A DNA stretch of 64,000 bases from Cytophagales bacterium WSM2-2 (GCA_015472025.1 BNHL01000001.1:4762001-4826000), one strand, 5' to 3'; numbered from the stretch's first letter, positions 16,425-25,941 are shown. Notes: a model not told the origin generated them from the letters alone. Numbers and translations: made by a program.

Positions 16425-19001
16425 ATGACAGAGCACGTCAAAAAACTTACAGGACTTAATGAAGCTGACGTAGCTGAACGTCTAAGGAAATTTGGTTTCA
16501 ACGAACTCCCTTCTGCCGGACGCTCATCTCCCTGGCAAATACTTTTTCGGGTTGTCCGTGAGCCTATGTTCATTTTTCTATTGAGCTGCGGTTCAATATA
16601 CATTGCCCTGGGCGACAAGGGTGAAGGCTTTATGCTTCTGTCGTCAGTCCTTCTTGTCGTCTATATCAGTTTCTTTCAACAACGAAAAACAGAGAATGCA
16701 TTAGCCGCCTTGCGCAAACTTTCGGCTCCAAGAGCTTTGGTAATCCGTAATGGAATTGAAAAAAGGATTGCGGGAAGAGACGTTGTAAAGGACGATATTA
16801 TTTTACTGCATGAAGGCGACCGGGTATGCGCTGATGCAATCGTTTTGCAAGCCACGAATTTAAAAGTGGACGAGTCAATTTTAACGGGCGAGTCGTTTCC
16901 TGTGAGTAAGTCGGAACAAAGTAACGCAGGTAGTAAGAAAAATGATTCCTCCATTGAATCAACATCGGTCTATTCTGGTACACTGATCGTGCAGGGTACC
17001 GGTATGGCGAGAGTTACTTCTACAGGTATTAGCACTCGCATCGGTATCATTGGAAAACTATTGGATAATGTCAGGAAAGTACCGACACTATTACAACAAG
17101 AGACAACCCGAATCATAAAAGTATTCTCAGTCGTCGGTTTAATTCTGTGCATCATCGTGACGATCACCTATGGCTTATTGCACGGGAATTGGATTTATGG
17201 AATTCTGGCGGGCCTTTCCCTGGCCATCGCGATGCTTCCGGAGGAATTTGCGATTGTACTTATCATTTTCACGACCCTCGGAGCTTGGAGGATGTCGAAG
17301 AGAAATGTGCTTACCCGAGAGCCGGCGGTAATAGAAACACTTGGCGCAGTGACAGTCCTTTGTGCTGATAAAACGGGTACGCTCACACAAAACAGGATGA
17401 GCATTCAAAAACTTTATTCGCAGGGAGAATGCTTTACTGTTAATGACGAATCAAGAGATGCATTACCGGGGAAATTTAGTCAACTGATTGAATACGGCAT
17501 TCTTTCCAGTCAACAAAGTCCATTCGACACGATGGAGAAAGCCATCTTGTCTTTTGGCAAACTAACTCTTGCAGGAACTAAACACTTGCACAGCGATTGG
17601 AAAATTGAAAAAGAGTACCCACTTACTCATGAGTTCCTCTCAATGTCTCGTGCCTTCAAAGAACCATCTTCAGATTCCTTTGTAATCGCAGCGAAAGGCT
17701 CTCCCGAAGCTATTATCTCCCTATGTCATTTGGATAAGGAAGAGTCAGACGTTTTAAATAGGCAAATAGCCTTAATGGCCAGTGATGGAATGAGAATTCT
17801 TGGTGTGGCGAAAGCCCTATTTACTCAGGCCGATCTTCCGGAAAGCCAGCATAATTTCAATTTTGAATTTATTGGCCTGCTTGGTTTTCAGGATCCACTG
17901 CGAGACACGATCAAAAGTGATTTGCTTGACTGCTATGCTGCCGGAGTTCGGGTAATTATGATTACCGGTGATTATCCAATCACAGCACAATATATTGCCA
18001 GGAGTATGGGCCTTAAAAACCCGGAAGAAGTAATCACAGGTTCAGCGCTTAAACTAATGGACAAAAGTGCGCTTAGTGAGAAAATCAAAACGGTAAATAT
18101 TTTTGCGCGCGTCAGCCCTGAACAAAAACTGCAACTTGTAAATGCACTGAAGGGAAACGGAGAAGTAGTAGCGATGACCGGGGACGGTGTAAATGATTCT
18201 CCTTCTTTAAAAGCTGCGAACATCGGAATTGCCATGGGGCAGCGAGGAACGGATGTAGCGCGGGAAGCATCGGCCCTGGTTTTACTTGACGATAATTTTT
18301 CATCTATAGTTACAGCCATCCGCCTTGGTCGAAAAATATATGACAACATCAAGCGGGCAATGGTTTATGTTTTTGCCGTCCATATTCCCATTGCAGGGCT
18401 TGCCTTGATTCCCGTTGTCTTTCCACAGATTCCGCTGATACTTCTGCCCTTGCATATCGCTTTCCTGGAGCTAATCATTGACCCAACATGTTCTCTCATT
18501 TTCGAAGCGGAAGAGGAAGGAAAGGGAATTATGAATCGCGCCCCCCGAAAAGTGACTGAGCGTGTCCTTGGGAGGTCAGAGTTTTTACTAGGAGCGTTGC
18601 AAGGGCTTACGGTCACGCTGATCACCGGGTTAGTGTGCCTGGTAGCTTTTATGTTGAAAAGACCGGAAGAAGTAATCAGAGCGATGACATTCACCACACT
18701 CGTGGTTGCTAACATTGGTCTGATATTAATCAACCGTTCATGGACTGAAACTCTAAATGAGTCGATTCTAAAAAAGAACCCCGCTCTAAAATGGGTGGTT
18801 ATCGGAGTCACCGGATTTTTGTTCATGGTGCTGTATACACCGCTTCCGCGTAAATTATTTCACCTTGATTTCCTTCCCCCACAAGATATTGCCATATGTT
18901 TTTTTGCCGGAATAGCAAGTGTTGTTTGGTTTGAGATTGTAAAAATCGTTCGCAAAAAAAAAGACCTCTCCCGGGTTCAGTATGAATACCAGTCAAATTA
19001 G
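16425..19001 (+). CDS. Cation-transporting P-type ATPase (Ca2+-ATPase-like, P2 group)
   Basis: This 858-residue membrane pump has an N-terminal cation-ATPase domain (LTGLNEADVAERLRKFGFNELP), the actuator loop LTGESFPVSK, and a membrane helix with MLPEEFAIVL. The phosphorylation site is DKTGTLTQNRM (Asp about 315) and the hinge is MTGDGVNDSPSLKAANIGIAMG. Its C-terminal six-helix block is of the P2 type. The PEEF sequence in the transport helix fits Ca2+/Mn2+-like pumps, but the ion is not proven. A GTG at 16380 could extend the N-terminus by 15 residues. A universal stress protein gene begins 26 bp downstream, suggesting one operon. Confidence 0.93.
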   Translation: MTEHVKKLTGLNEADVAERLRKFGFNELPSAGRSSPWQILFRVVREPMFIFLLSCGSIYIALGDKGEGFMLLSSVLLVVYISFFQQRKTENALAALRKLSAPRALVIRNGIEKRIAGRDVVKDDIILLHEGDRVCADAIVLQATNLKVDESILTGESFPVSKSEQSNAGSKKNDSSIESTSVYSGTLIVQGTGMARVTSTGISTRIGIIGKLLDNVRKVPTLLQQETTRIIKVFSVVGLILCIIVTITYGLLHGNWIYGILAGLSLAIAMLPEEFAIVLIIFTTLGAWRMSKRNVLTREPAVIETLGAVTVLCADKTGTLTQNRMSIQKLYSQGECFTVNDESRDALPGKFSQLIEYGILSSQQSPFDTMEKAILSFGKLTLAGTKHLHSDWKIEKEYPLTHEFLSMSRAFKEPSSDSFVIAAKGSPEAIISLCHLDKEESDVLNRQIALMASDGMRILGVAKALFTQADLPESQHNFNFEFIGLLGFQDPLRDTIKSDLLDCYAAGVRVIMITGDYPITAQYIARSMGLKNPEEVITGSALKLMDKSALSEKIKTVNIFARVSPEQKLQLVNALKGNGEVVAMTGDGVNDSPSLKAANIGIAMGQRGTDVAREASALVLLDDNFSSIVTAIRLGRKIYDNIKRAMVYVFAVHIPIAGLALIPVVFPQIPLILLPLHIAFLELIIDPTCSLIFEAEEEGKGIMNRAPRKVTERVLGRSEFLLGALQGLTVTLITGLVCLVAFMLKRPEEVIRAMTFTTLVVANIGLILINRSWTETLNESILKKNPALKWVVIGVTGFLFMVLYTPLPRKLFHLDFLPPQDIAICFFAGIASVVWFEIVKIVRKKKDLSRVQYEYQSN

Positions 19002-19027
19002 CTAAGCAACAATTAAAATAAATTAAT

Positions 19028-19864
19028 ATGAAACGAATACTAGTCCCATGTGATTTCACAACCACGGCTCTTAATGCATTTCGGTTTGCCTGCGAAATGG
19101 CGTCTCAAACCAAGAGCGAAATATTTGTTCTTTACGTAGTGGAGCTCCCTCATATTTATAGCCCCCTACCCGTTCCTGTACATGCCTATGAATCAGCATT
19201 TCTGGGTACGATCAAAGAGAAGGTGAACAAGCAATTCGAGAAGATGAAGAAGTCAGCAGGGAAAAAGTTAAAAATCCACTTCAATGTCGAAAGCGGATCT
19301 GTGCTATCAGCTACTACTCGATTTGCATCCAAAAAACGGATTGACCTTATTGTCATGGGCACCCATGGCTCAAGTGGCATTAGGGAATACATGATTGGGT
19401 CGAATGCAGAGAAGATTGTCAGGACATCAGCAGTGCCGGTAATCGCTGTAAAAAAAATGATGAAACCCTCAGGCATTAAAGATATTTTATTCCCAACGGA
19501 CTTAGGCCCGGTGCAAAAGGACTTTCTCATCAAGCTGAAAAGTTTGCAGGAAAGGCTTAAAGCAACTATCCACATTTTGTATGTGAACACACCGGCCAAT
19601 TTTAGTGCAGACCTGGCCACGGGAGAAAATCTGACAGCGTTTGTTAAGGAAAATAACCTTCGCAACTATACTATCAATATTTTCAATGACTTGAGTGAAG
19701 CAAGAGGGATAACTCATTTTGCATCGATTTTTAAGAATAAAATGATCGCTATGGCAACCCACGGCAGAACACCATTGGGCCATTTGTTGATGGGAAGTAT
19801 TGCAGAGAATATTGTGAATCACATTGATTGTCCAATCTGGACTTACACTCAGAGAAAAAAGTAA
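19028..19864 (+). CDS. Universal stress protein, tandem UspA domains
   Basis: This 278-residue protein consists of two Usp folds (about 1-145 and 150-278). The first begins MKRILVPCDFT and keeps the full ATP-binding pattern G-2x-G-9x-G-S in MGTHGSSGIREYMIGS. The second has ATHGRTPLGHLLMGS, where the first Gly is Ala. Family members are cytoplasmic ATP/AMP-binding proteins that help survival under starvation, hypoxia and energy stress. It follows the P-type ATPase by 26 bp and is closely similar to the protein encoded at 21.5 kb, so the two are recent paralogues. Confidence 0.95.
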   Translation: MKRILVPCDFTTTALNAFRFACEMASQTKSEIFVLYVVELPHIYSPLPVPVHAYESAFLGTIKEKVNKQFEKMKKSAGKKLKIHFNVESGSVLSATTRFASKKRIDLIVMGTHGSSGIREYMIGSNAEKIVRTSAVPVIAVKKMMKPSGIKDILFPTDLGPVQKDFLIKLKSLQERLKATIHILYVNTPANFSADLATGENLTAFVKENNLRNYTINIFNDLSEARGITHFASIFKNKMIAMATHGRTPLGHLLMGSIAENIVNHIDCPIWTYTQRKK

Positions 19865-19873
19865 ACCGAGAGA

Positions 19874-20090
19874 ATGAATCCTATTACCCACATTGCCTTA
19901 GGTGCAACATTAGGAGAGATCATTGTGGAAAAAAAATAGGGAAGAAAGGCCTGGTCATTGAATATAACACAAAGCCTGTCAGACATTGACATCATTGCCG
20001 GGGTTTGGATGTCACTATTGGAAAAGACCTGCCAACAACAATCCAATTTCAATATTGAACGAGCGACAATAAACTCAATTAAGCTGGCAA
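19874..20090 (+). pseudogene. Remnant of a YdjM-like membrane-bound metal-dependent hydrolase
   Basis: Starting 9 bp after the stress-protein stop, a 21-residue frame reads MNPITHIALGATLGEIIVEK plus Lys and then a TAG at 19937. This matches the conserved N-terminus of the YdjM/DUF457 family (M-P-x-T-H-x-x-x-G-A-x-x-G). After a shift in frame the next family block can be read as ITQSLSDIDIIAGVWMSLLE (about 19962-20021). The stop falls right after a run of eight A. The family is normally much longer, and nothing matching it is seen further on. This is a decayed and truncated gene, with at least two frame disruptions. Confidence 0.65.
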
Positions 20091-20435
20091 GCTTGTCTTT
20101 TCATTTTGTTCATCTATGGATAATCTTCCATTCTCTGTCGTCTCAATCCATCCTTTTCCGGATTTCCTAAGAACCACAGCAGATAGACCATAAGTGTCAC
20201 TAAGTGATTGCTGTAAGTCAGAGATTGTCATTAAACCCTTCAAAGTCAATTCACCTTTAGTGTGAACCACGCGGCTGTCACCAAGTGTACTGCTGCTCTT
20301 GATAAGCCTTTTTGCTGCGGCCTCTCCTACTTTGGAGGGTTTCTTGTAAAATTCAATTTTCAAATTAGGGAAGAGCTGGGAAAACTCTTCTTGAACTGCA
20401 AATACCTTGCGGTGATCGTTAATCTGGATTTTCAT
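20079..20435 (-). CDS. Conserved hypothetical protein, 118 aa
   Basis: This is a small soluble protein of no family I can name. It begins MKIQINDHRKVFAVQEEFSQLFPNLKIEFYKKP. A mixed helix/strand region follows, then LTLKGLMTISDLQQSLSDTYGLSAVVLRKSGKGWIETT. It has no signal peptide or membrane segment. The layout suggests a compact alpha/beta domain. It is on the opposite strand to the stress genes around it, and its 3' end overlaps the tail of the YdjM remnant. A role in the same stress response is plausible only from context. Confidence 0.75.
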   Translation of the reverse strand: MKIQINDHRKVFAVQEEFSQLFPNLKIEFYKKPSKVGEAAAKRLIKSSSTLGDSRVVHTKGELTLKGLMTISDLQQSLSDTYGLSAVVLRKSGKGWIETTENGRLSIDEQNEKTSLPA

Positions 20436-20546
20436 AAAAATATTTTTTCAGTGTTTATCTACAATTCGTCAAACCAAGCCTCATTTGCTCTCTTGTTGGT
20501 ATTGAAATTTTTCAGAAGTAAAATTCGCCAATAAAGAGAGCTCATT

Positions 20547-20564
20547 AGATGACGAAAATCAGGA
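20547..20564. promoter_or_regulatory. Fnr/Dnr-like site upstream of stress-protein gene
   Basis: ATGA-CGAAAA-TCAG keeps TGA-N6-TCA with one imperfect outer base. The centre is 67 bp before the stress-protein ATG at 20623. Activation at -41.5 would give a leader of about 26 nt. It lies in the region divergent from the 118-residue gene. Confidence 0.45.
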
Positions 20565-20622
20565 AAGCTGGTGATTGCTGTCAGATCGATTCAAAAGCTC
20601 ACCTGGTACTTTCGAGTAAACA

Positions 20623-21444
20623 ATGCGCATGAAAAAAATCCTATGTCCTACAGACTTCTCTGAGATAGCTTACAATGCGACAGCTTATGCTGCCAAATTT
20701 GCTCAGGCAACAAATTCAGAGTTGATCCTTTTTCATACTGAATCAATATTTGACCTGACTCCACTTGAAATGGTCAGAGGCAAAGAAATGACAGCACAAG
20801 CCCTTCAAGAACAGCTGGACAGGCAATGCATGGAAATTAGCACGGCTTTCAAGATTTCATGTTATGCCGATGTTCAAATATCAAGTCAACCACTAACCTC
20901 CGTCATATCTAAAAAAGCTGCTGAATTTGATTTAATCATCATGGGGACCAATGGAGTGAATGATTATTATGACTTTTTCGCCGGAAGTACTACATACGGT
21001 GTGATTAAGAAATCTGCAATTCCTGTTTTGCTTATACCGGCAGGCTATGAATATAGTGCGATCACCAGGATGACTTTCGCAGCAGACTTGATGAAAGGCG
21101 ACTATGTCCCTTTACGAAAAATTGTTGATTGGGCTAATCTGCTAAAAAGTGAAGTGAGTATTCTACAAGTAATCCGGGGACACTATAACCATGAAACGGA
21201 AGCTGCTTTAAAACGGACCCAGGATGAGATTAGTGATTTCTACTCAGACGACATGACGATAGAGTTTGACACCATCTGGTCAGACGAGATCGCCAGCAGT
21301 ATCCATAGCTATATATTGAGAAACCAATCAGACGTGCTGGCCCTGTGCACTGAGCATCGAAGTTTTCTTAAAGCCATGTTTCACAAAAGTGTAACGAAAG
21401 TCATTACCAATATTGCCAGTTATCCGGTATTTGTTTTCCATTAA
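20623..21444 (+). CDS. Universal stress protein, tandem UspA type (second subfamily)
   Basis: This 273-residue protein starts MRMKKILCPTDFSEIAYNA. The N-terminal Usp domain keeps the ATP loop in MGTNGVNDYYDFFAGSTT (G-2x-G-9x-G-S). The C-terminal half (about 145-273) is a degenerate Usp fold without the loop. It resembles the protein encoded at 35.8-36.7 kb more than the MKRILVPCDF pair. It is the first gene of a run that continues with another Usp gene and probably the small membrane protein, cbpA and cbpM. Confidence 0.94.
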   Translation: MRMKKILCPTDFSEIAYNATAYAAKFAQATNSELILFHTESIFDLTPLEMVRGKEMTAQALQEQLDRQCMEISTAFKISCYADVQISSQPLTSVISKKAAEFDLIIMGTNGVNDYYDFFAGSTTYGVIKKSAIPVLLIPAGYEYSAITRMTFAADLMKGDYVPLRKIVDWANLLKSEVSILQVIRGHYNHETEAALKRTQDEISDFYSDDMTIEFDTIWSDEIASSIHSYILRNQSDVLALCTEHRSFLKAMFHKSVTKVITNIASYPVFVFH

Positions 21445-21485
21445 AAAATTTGACCATGCGACCAGACAATATTGAAACCTCATAT

Positions 21486-22307
21486 ATGAAAAGAATACTA
21501 GTCCCATGTGATTTTTCAGAGCAGGCGATCGAAGCATATCAATTTGCTCTGAATATTTCAGCCCAAGCCTCAGGCGAGGTTTTCGTACTGAAGGTGATTG
21601 AACTTCCGTTGGCGTATGTTGAAACTGACGACCTTGCGTTGAAGGGCTTAGAAGCTCAGGCGAAGAAGGAATTCGAAAAAATGAAAACCCAATTTCCAGC
21701 CATCGTTAAAGTTACGTTCGTCACTATCCGCGGGGCAGTGTCTTCCGTGATATCACAGTTTATAAAGGATCATAAAATAAGCCTTGTTGTAATGGGCACC
21801 CGTGGTTCCAGTGGCCTGAGAGAATATGTTATTGGTTCTAATGCGGAGAAGACCGTACGGTTCTCGGCAGTACCTGTCTTCGCTGTTCGAAAATTTCCGC
21901 AGATCGACAAAATCAGGAACATTGTCTTCCCTACGTCACTGGAAATGGACCAAGTGGAATTTGTTTCGCATGTCAAAGAATTGCAATCCTTTTTCAACGC
22001 GACACTGCATTTACTCTTGGTGAATACTCCTTACAACTTCAAGCGTTCGGGAGATGACAAAGTTCTAATGGAAGAATACGCCAAACATTACAAACTCCGG
22101 GATTATACGCTGAATACATATGACGACTACCGCCTGGAAGATGGAATCATAAACTTTGCCAACAGCATTAAGGCTGATATGATTGCGATAGCTACTCACG
22201 GGCACAGGGGGCTGGCCCACTTGTTCGTAGGTAGTGTTGCTGAAGATATAGTTAACCACAAGAGTTGCCCCATCTGGACATACAGGCTTGAGGAAAGTAA
22301 AATGTAA
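21486..22307 (+). CDS. Universal stress protein, tandem UspA domains (paralogue)
   Basis: This is a 273-residue protein from the ATG at 21486, chosen because it gives MKRILVPCDFS, the same start as the paralogue at 19.0 kb. An ATG at 21456 or a TTG at 21450 would add a short tail. The first domain has MGTRGSSGLREYVIGS, an intact nucleotide loop. The second has ATHGHRGLAHLFVGS, with the first Gly changed to Ala, as in the paralogue. It probably binds ATP and acts in energy or hypoxia stress. It follows the previous Usp gene closely, on the same strand. Confidence 0.94.
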   Translation: MKRILVPCDFSEQAIEAYQFALNISAQASGEVFVLKVIELPLAYVETDDLALKGLEAQAKKEFEKMKTQFPAIVKVTFVTIRGAVSSVISQFIKDHKISLVVMGTRGSSGLREYVIGSNAEKTVRFSAVPVFAVRKFPQIDKIRNIVFPTSLEMDQVEFVSHVKELQSFFNATLHLLLVNTPYNFKRSGDDKVLMEEYAKHYKLRDYTLNTYDDYRLEDGIINFANSIKADMIAIATHGHRGLAHLFVGSVAEDIVNHKSCPIWTYRLEESKM

Positions 22308-22345
22308 GGTCAGGTGTATTGAAGCAAAATAAATAAACAATCGAA

Positions 22346-22459
22346 ATGAAAATTAATGTGAAAGAAAAAGCTCCTCTTAGGATTGAACACAAGCACACCG
22401 TATTGATCGTTGTCTTGATTATCATTTTGATATCGCTGGCAATCAAAGTGTGGGGATAA
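22346..22459 (+). CDS. Small single-span membrane protein, 37 aa
   Basis: The frame from the ATG at 22346 encodes a basic head (MKINVKEKAPLRIEHKH) followed by one hydrophobic helix (about 18-35, VLIVVLIIILISLAIKVW) and stops. The N-in/C-out charge pattern fits a single-pass inner-membrane peptide. It lies between a stress-protein gene and cbpA on the same strand, separated from them by 38 and 28 bp. Function is unknown. Short length limits confidence, but the helix and placement make chance less likely. Confidence 0.55.
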   Translation: MKINVKEKAPLRIEHKHTVLIVVLIIILISLAIKVWG

Positions 22460-22487
22460 GTACGGCTTGGATTAACCTGATCAAATT

Positions 22488-23390
22488 TTGGACTTCATCG
22501 ATTATTATAAAGTTCTGGGGCTGGAAAAGAATGCGAGCACTGACGATATCAAAAAAGCATATCGTAAACTCTCCTTAAAATATCATCCGGACCTCAACCC
22601 AAAGGACGAAGCTGCTAATGCAAAATTCAAACAATTGAATGAGGCTCACGAGGTATTAAGCGATCCGGAGAAGAGAAAGAAGTACGACAAGTATGGTCAG
22701 GATTGGAAGCATGGTGAAGAAGCACATCGCTACCAGGAAGAAAGACAAGGCCGCAAGAATGCTCAACGCACACCGGATTTTTCAGGGCAATTTTCCGAAA
22801 GTGATTTCTCTGATTTTTTTGAGTCCATGTTTGGCGGCCAGCAAGGCCAACGCGGAAGTCATGTCCGGTATCGGGGTCAGGATTTTAGTACTACAATAGA
22901 GCTGGGACTAAAAGACGTTTATGTAACGCACAAGCAAACGCTTAACGTCAATGGAAAAAATATCCGCATCACAGTTCCCGCCGGGATCGAGAATGGGCAA
23001 GTCATAAAAATCACCGGCCATGGCGGTGAGGGCGTGAATGGCGGACCTAATGGAGACCTGTACATAACTTTTTCTATTTCAAATACTACAGGCTTTAGAC
23101 GGGAAGGCAATCACTTATATAAGGATATTGATTTAGATCTATATACAGCAGTACTGGGTGGAGAAATTACAATCGACTCTTTTGATGGAAAGGTTAAAGT
23201 GGCCGTAAAACCGGAAACACAGAACAACACCAAAATCAGGCTTAAGGGAAAGGGTTTCCCGGTGTACAAGAAAGAAGGTGAATTTGGTGACCTGATAATC
23301 ACCTGGCAGATAAAAATTCCGACAAGCTTGTCAGACAAAGAAAAAGAATTGTTCCAGGAACTGTCAAAACTTCACAGCCATGGAAAATGA
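22488..23390 (+). CDS. cbpA: CbpA-type DnaJ co-chaperone / curved-DNA-binding protein
   Basis: This 300-residue protein has an N-terminal J domain (about 4-68) with the HPD motif in [13 protein letters not shown] Gly/Phe-poor linker follows, then two DnaJ C-terminal beta domains ([50 protein letters not shown]). There is no zinc-finger, so it belongs to the CbpA class that stimulates DnaK and binds DNA in stationary phase. The start must be TTG at 22488: a stop lies five codons upstream, no ATG is available, and [12 protein letters not shown] matches the family start. The gene overlaps cbpM by 11 bp. Confidence 0.94.
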   Translation: MDFIDYYKVLGLEKNASTDDIKKAYRKLSLKYHPDLNPKDEAANAKFKQLNEAHEVLSDPEKRKKYDKYGQDWKHGEEAHRYQEERQGRKNAQRTPDFSGQFSESDFSDFFESMFGGQQGQRGSHVRYRGQDFSTTIELGLKDVYVTHKQTLNVNGKNIRITVPAGIENGQVIKITGHGGEGVNGGPNGDLYITFSISNTTGFRREGNHLYKDIDLDLYTAVLGGEITIDSFDGKVKVAVKPETQNNTKIRLKGKGFPVYKKEGEFGDLIITWQIKIPTSLSDKEKELFQELSKLHSHGK

Positions 23391-23664
23391 GCATCTGATT
23401 ACAATCGAAGAATTCTGCACCCACTACAATGTTGAGGTCTCGTTCGTTCACTCACTGATTGATGTTGGCCTCGTTGAAATTACTGTCATCGACCAGACGC
23501 ATTATTTATTGAAAGACCAGATTAGCAGTGTTGAGAAAATGATACGGCTGCACTACGACCTCGATATCAACATTGCTGGCATTGAGGCCATCTCCCATCT
23601 GCTTCAAAGGATAAACAGCCTTCATGAAGAGCTTGCTGCATTAAAGAGCAGGTTTCAATCGTGA
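23380..23664 (+). CDS. cbpM: CbpM-like chaperone modulator
   Basis: This is a 94-residue MerR-like protein: [34 protein letters not shown], then a helical tail ([24 protein letters not shown]). CbpM binds the J domain of CbpA and blocks both its DnaK stimulation and its DNA binding. Overlap with cbpA by 11 bp indicates translational coupling and matches the usual cbpA-cbpM order. Confidence 0.9.
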   Translation: MENEHLITIEEFCTHYNVEVSFVHSLIDVGLVEITVIDQTHYLLKDQISSVEKMIRLHYDLDINIAGIEAISHLLQRINSLHEELAALKSRFQS

Positions 23665-23760
23665 GCTAAAACGTTGACAAAGATCATTACTCCGGATGAC
23701 TCTGATCATCTCCGACTTGCGGTGAGTACAGTAATTTTCGAAAGAAATTATAAATCAAAT

Positions 23761-23883
23761 ATGGGGCGCCTGGCAACTCTTATTGCATTGATTATTACTG
23801 GTCTTGCACCAGTGGTGCATTTCGCAATCCGGGGATGGGTGAAATTAAAAGAATGGTTCAAGCGTGATACCCACATTCTATAA
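23761..23883 (+). CDS. Small membrane protein, about 40 aa
   Basis: From the ATG at 23761 the frame encodes MGRLATLIALIITGLAPVVH, then a basic amphipathic tail (WVKLKEWFKRDTHIL) and a stop. A TTG at 23674 would make a 69-residue form with a charged N-terminal arm. One membrane helix is predicted by eye. It sits between cbpM and the coiled-coil gene on the same strand. I do not recognise it, and it may be a membrane-anchored stress peptide or not expressed. Confidence 0.4.
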   Translation: MGRLATLIALIITGLAPVVHFAIRGWVKLKEWFKRDTHIL

Positions 23884-23895
23884 GATCAAAAAATC

Positions 23896-24516
23896 ATGAA
23901 AACATCTTATCCAACTGATGAATCTGTTTTGCTGAAGATAGCAAAGAAGCTGAATGAAGCACAACAAGAGCTCGATGAGCTCGCACTTCAACTTTCTCTT
24001 GGCAAGGCTGAAGCCTCGGATAAATTCGAGGAAATTAAAAAAGAATTTGCTGCACGATTGACAGCGTTGAAGCAACTCATCAAACAGAGCACTAAAGGAG
24101 AAGCCTGGAGTGACCTGACAACCAGGCTTTCCGGGGTGGAGTCGGAATTGGTGGCACGAGAATCAAAAACCCAAGCTTCGTTTGAAATACAAAAAGAGAA
24201 AATCATTGCTGCCTTGCTGGCACTTGAAAAAGGATTAAAGTCAAAATTTGTTAACAATGATGCACTTCATGAAGTCGTTAACGAATTGGAAAAATTCAAG
24301 CTTAAGCTCGAAATTCTCAGGCTGAGATTTACCGTTAAGAAATTTGAAATTAAGGATGGATTTAGGTCCGGGATGGACGAAGCCAGGGATGGTATCCGCA
24401 ACATTCTGACTACTGCCAAAGATAAATGGGATAAAACAAAAGACACATACAATGACTACAGGGATGAAATTATTGAGTCATATGACCACCTCCGAAAAGC
24501 AATAAAGAAAATATAA
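23896..24516 (+). CDS. Hypothetical coiled-coil protein, 206 aa
   Basis: This is a highly charged, almost entirely helical protein with heptad-like spacing across most of its length (LLKIAKKLNEAQQELDELALQL; ELEKFKLKLEILRLRF). It has no cysteines, signal peptide or membrane helix. The C-terminal third (about 155-206) looks apolipoprotein- or YtxH-like, with repeated K-D-x-x-D-x-x-K patterns. It may be a stress-associated scaffold or membrane-surface protein, but no function is known. It precedes the CoA-transferase gene by 6 bp on the same strand. Confidence 0.8.
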   Translation: MKTSYPTDESVLLKIAKKLNEAQQELDELALQLSLGKAEASDKFEEIKKEFAARLTALKQLIKQSTKGEAWSDLTTRLSGVESELVARESKTQASFEIQKEKIIAALLALEKGLKSKFVNNDALHEVVNELEKFKLKLEILRLRFTVKKFEIKDGFRSGMDEARDGIRNILTTAKDKWDKTKDTYNDYRDEIIESYDHLRKAIKKI

Positions 24517-24522
24517 GATCTA

Positions 24523-25827
24523 ATGAATATGGAAAGATATTTGACTGCTGAAGAGGCTGTGAAAGTAATAAAGCCTGGCAATCGCGTGTTTGTTCATGGT
24601 GGAGCAGCTACCCCACACCACCTCCTGGAGAAAATGGTAGAGCGGTCTTCAGAACTTTGGGACGTTGAAATAGTAGGCACCAGTCTGCAAGGAGATATTC
24701 TTTTTACTGATAAGAAATATCAGCGAAGTTTCAGGATAAATTCTCTGTTCGTCTCCCAAAATGTGAGAGAAGCTGTCAACGATGGTCGTGGCGATTATAT
24801 CCCGGTATTCCTCAGTGAAATACCAAATTTGTTTCGAAGAAACATACTTCCGTTGGATGTCGCACTTGTGCAGGTTTCACTTCCCGATAAACATGGTTAT
24901 TGTTCACTTGGCGTATCTGTTGACGTTGCTGCAACTGCTGTGAAGACGGCCAAATACGTTATTGCGCAGATCAATCCTCGTATGCCCAGAGCCATGGGCG
25001 ATGGAGTCTTTAAAATAGATTCTTTTGACGCGTTGGTCTATCATGAACAAGAGCTTCCCGAAGTTCAATACAGTCAGTCGTTTTCTGAAATAGCCACGCG
25101 TATTGGATCTCATTGTGCCGGGCTAATAGAAGATGGTGCGACAATCCAGGCGGGAATTGGTTCAATACCCGATGCTGTCCTCGCTTCCCTGACAGCGCAC
25201 AAAGAATTGGGAATACACACGGAAATGTTTTCCGATGGAATACTTCAGTTGGTAGAAAAAGGAGTGGTTACAAATCAGCACAAGAAAAAGTATAGGGGAA
25301 AAATTGCCACCGGTTTTTTGCTAGGCACGCGAAAGTTGTATGATTTTGTTGATGACAATCCTTCTGTCGTTTTATTGAACATTGACTATGTAAACGATAC
25401 CGCTGTCATTCGTACCAACCCGAAAATGACAGCGATCAATAGCGCTATTGAGATAGACATTACCGGCCAGGTTTGCTCTGACTCTATTGGCACGTATCAT
25501 TATTCGGGTGTAGGCGGCCAAATGGATTTCATGCGCGGAGCAGCTTTATCTGAAGGAGGCAAGCCAATTATCGCATTGCCCTCAACAGCAGCTAAAGGAG
25601 CCTCTAGAATCGTAGCGCAGCTTAAGCCGGGTGCAGGTGTGGTTACTACAAGAGCACATACTCACTATGTAGTCACGGAATATGGTGTAGCCGACCTCTA
25701 TGGAAAAAACATGAGACAAAGAGCAAAAGCATTAATTGATATTGCTCACCCCAATCAACGTGAAGCATTGGATAAAGCGGCTTTTGAGCGCTTCAAGAAC
25801 TACCAATTCGAGCACGTCATCTTTTGA
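24523..25827 (+). CDS. Acetyl-CoA hydrolase/transferase family protein
   Basis: This 434-residue protein has two CoA-transferase-I domains. The first half shows GNRVFVHGGAATPHHLLE and ALVQVSLPDKHGYCSLGVSVD. The second has GIGSIPDAVLASL, the catalytic Glu in HTEMFSDG, and GVGGQMDFMRGAALSEGGKPIIALPSTA. This is typical of 4-hydroxybutyrate or acetate CoA-transferases. Such enzymes exchange CoA between acyl groups and acetate, and under low oxygen could recover energy by acetate formation with succinyl-CoA. The exact acyl substrate is unknown. It closes the cbpA run; a 245-bp spacer follows. Confidence 0.92.
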   Translation: MNMERYLTAEEAVKVIKPGNRVFVHGGAATPHHLLEKMVERSSELWDVEIVGTSLQGDILFTDKKYQRSFRINSLFVSQNVREAVNDGRGDYIPVFLSEIPNLFRRNILPLDVALVQVSLPDKHGYCSLGVSVDVAATAVKTAKYVIAQINPRMPRAMGDGVFKIDSFDALVYHEQELPEVQYSQSFSEIATRIGSHCAGLIEDGATIQAGIGSIPDAVLASLTAHKELGIHTEMFSDGILQLVEKGVVTNQHKKKYRGKIATGFLLGTRKLYDFVDDNPSVVLLNIDYVNDTAVIRTNPKMTAINSAIEIDITGQVCSDSIGTYHYSGVGGQMDFMRGAALSEGGKPIIALPSTAAKGASRIVAQLKPGAGVVTTRAHTHYVVTEYGVADLYGKNMRQRAKALIDIAHPNQREALDKAAFERFKNYQFEHVIF

Positions 25828-25941
25828 AATAAAGTCACCTGTACTATACACGAAGAGAACCCACACAGTCCTGGTCAGGATTTTCATTTCTATTCAGCGA
25901 GAGAAATTAAAAATGGGAATTTGGAATTGAAAGCTTCTGTC

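Noticed and set aside
25736-25930. Frame over the end of the CoA-transferase gene into the spacer
   Set aside because: Shifted frame of the coding region; the sequence has no family and no start context.
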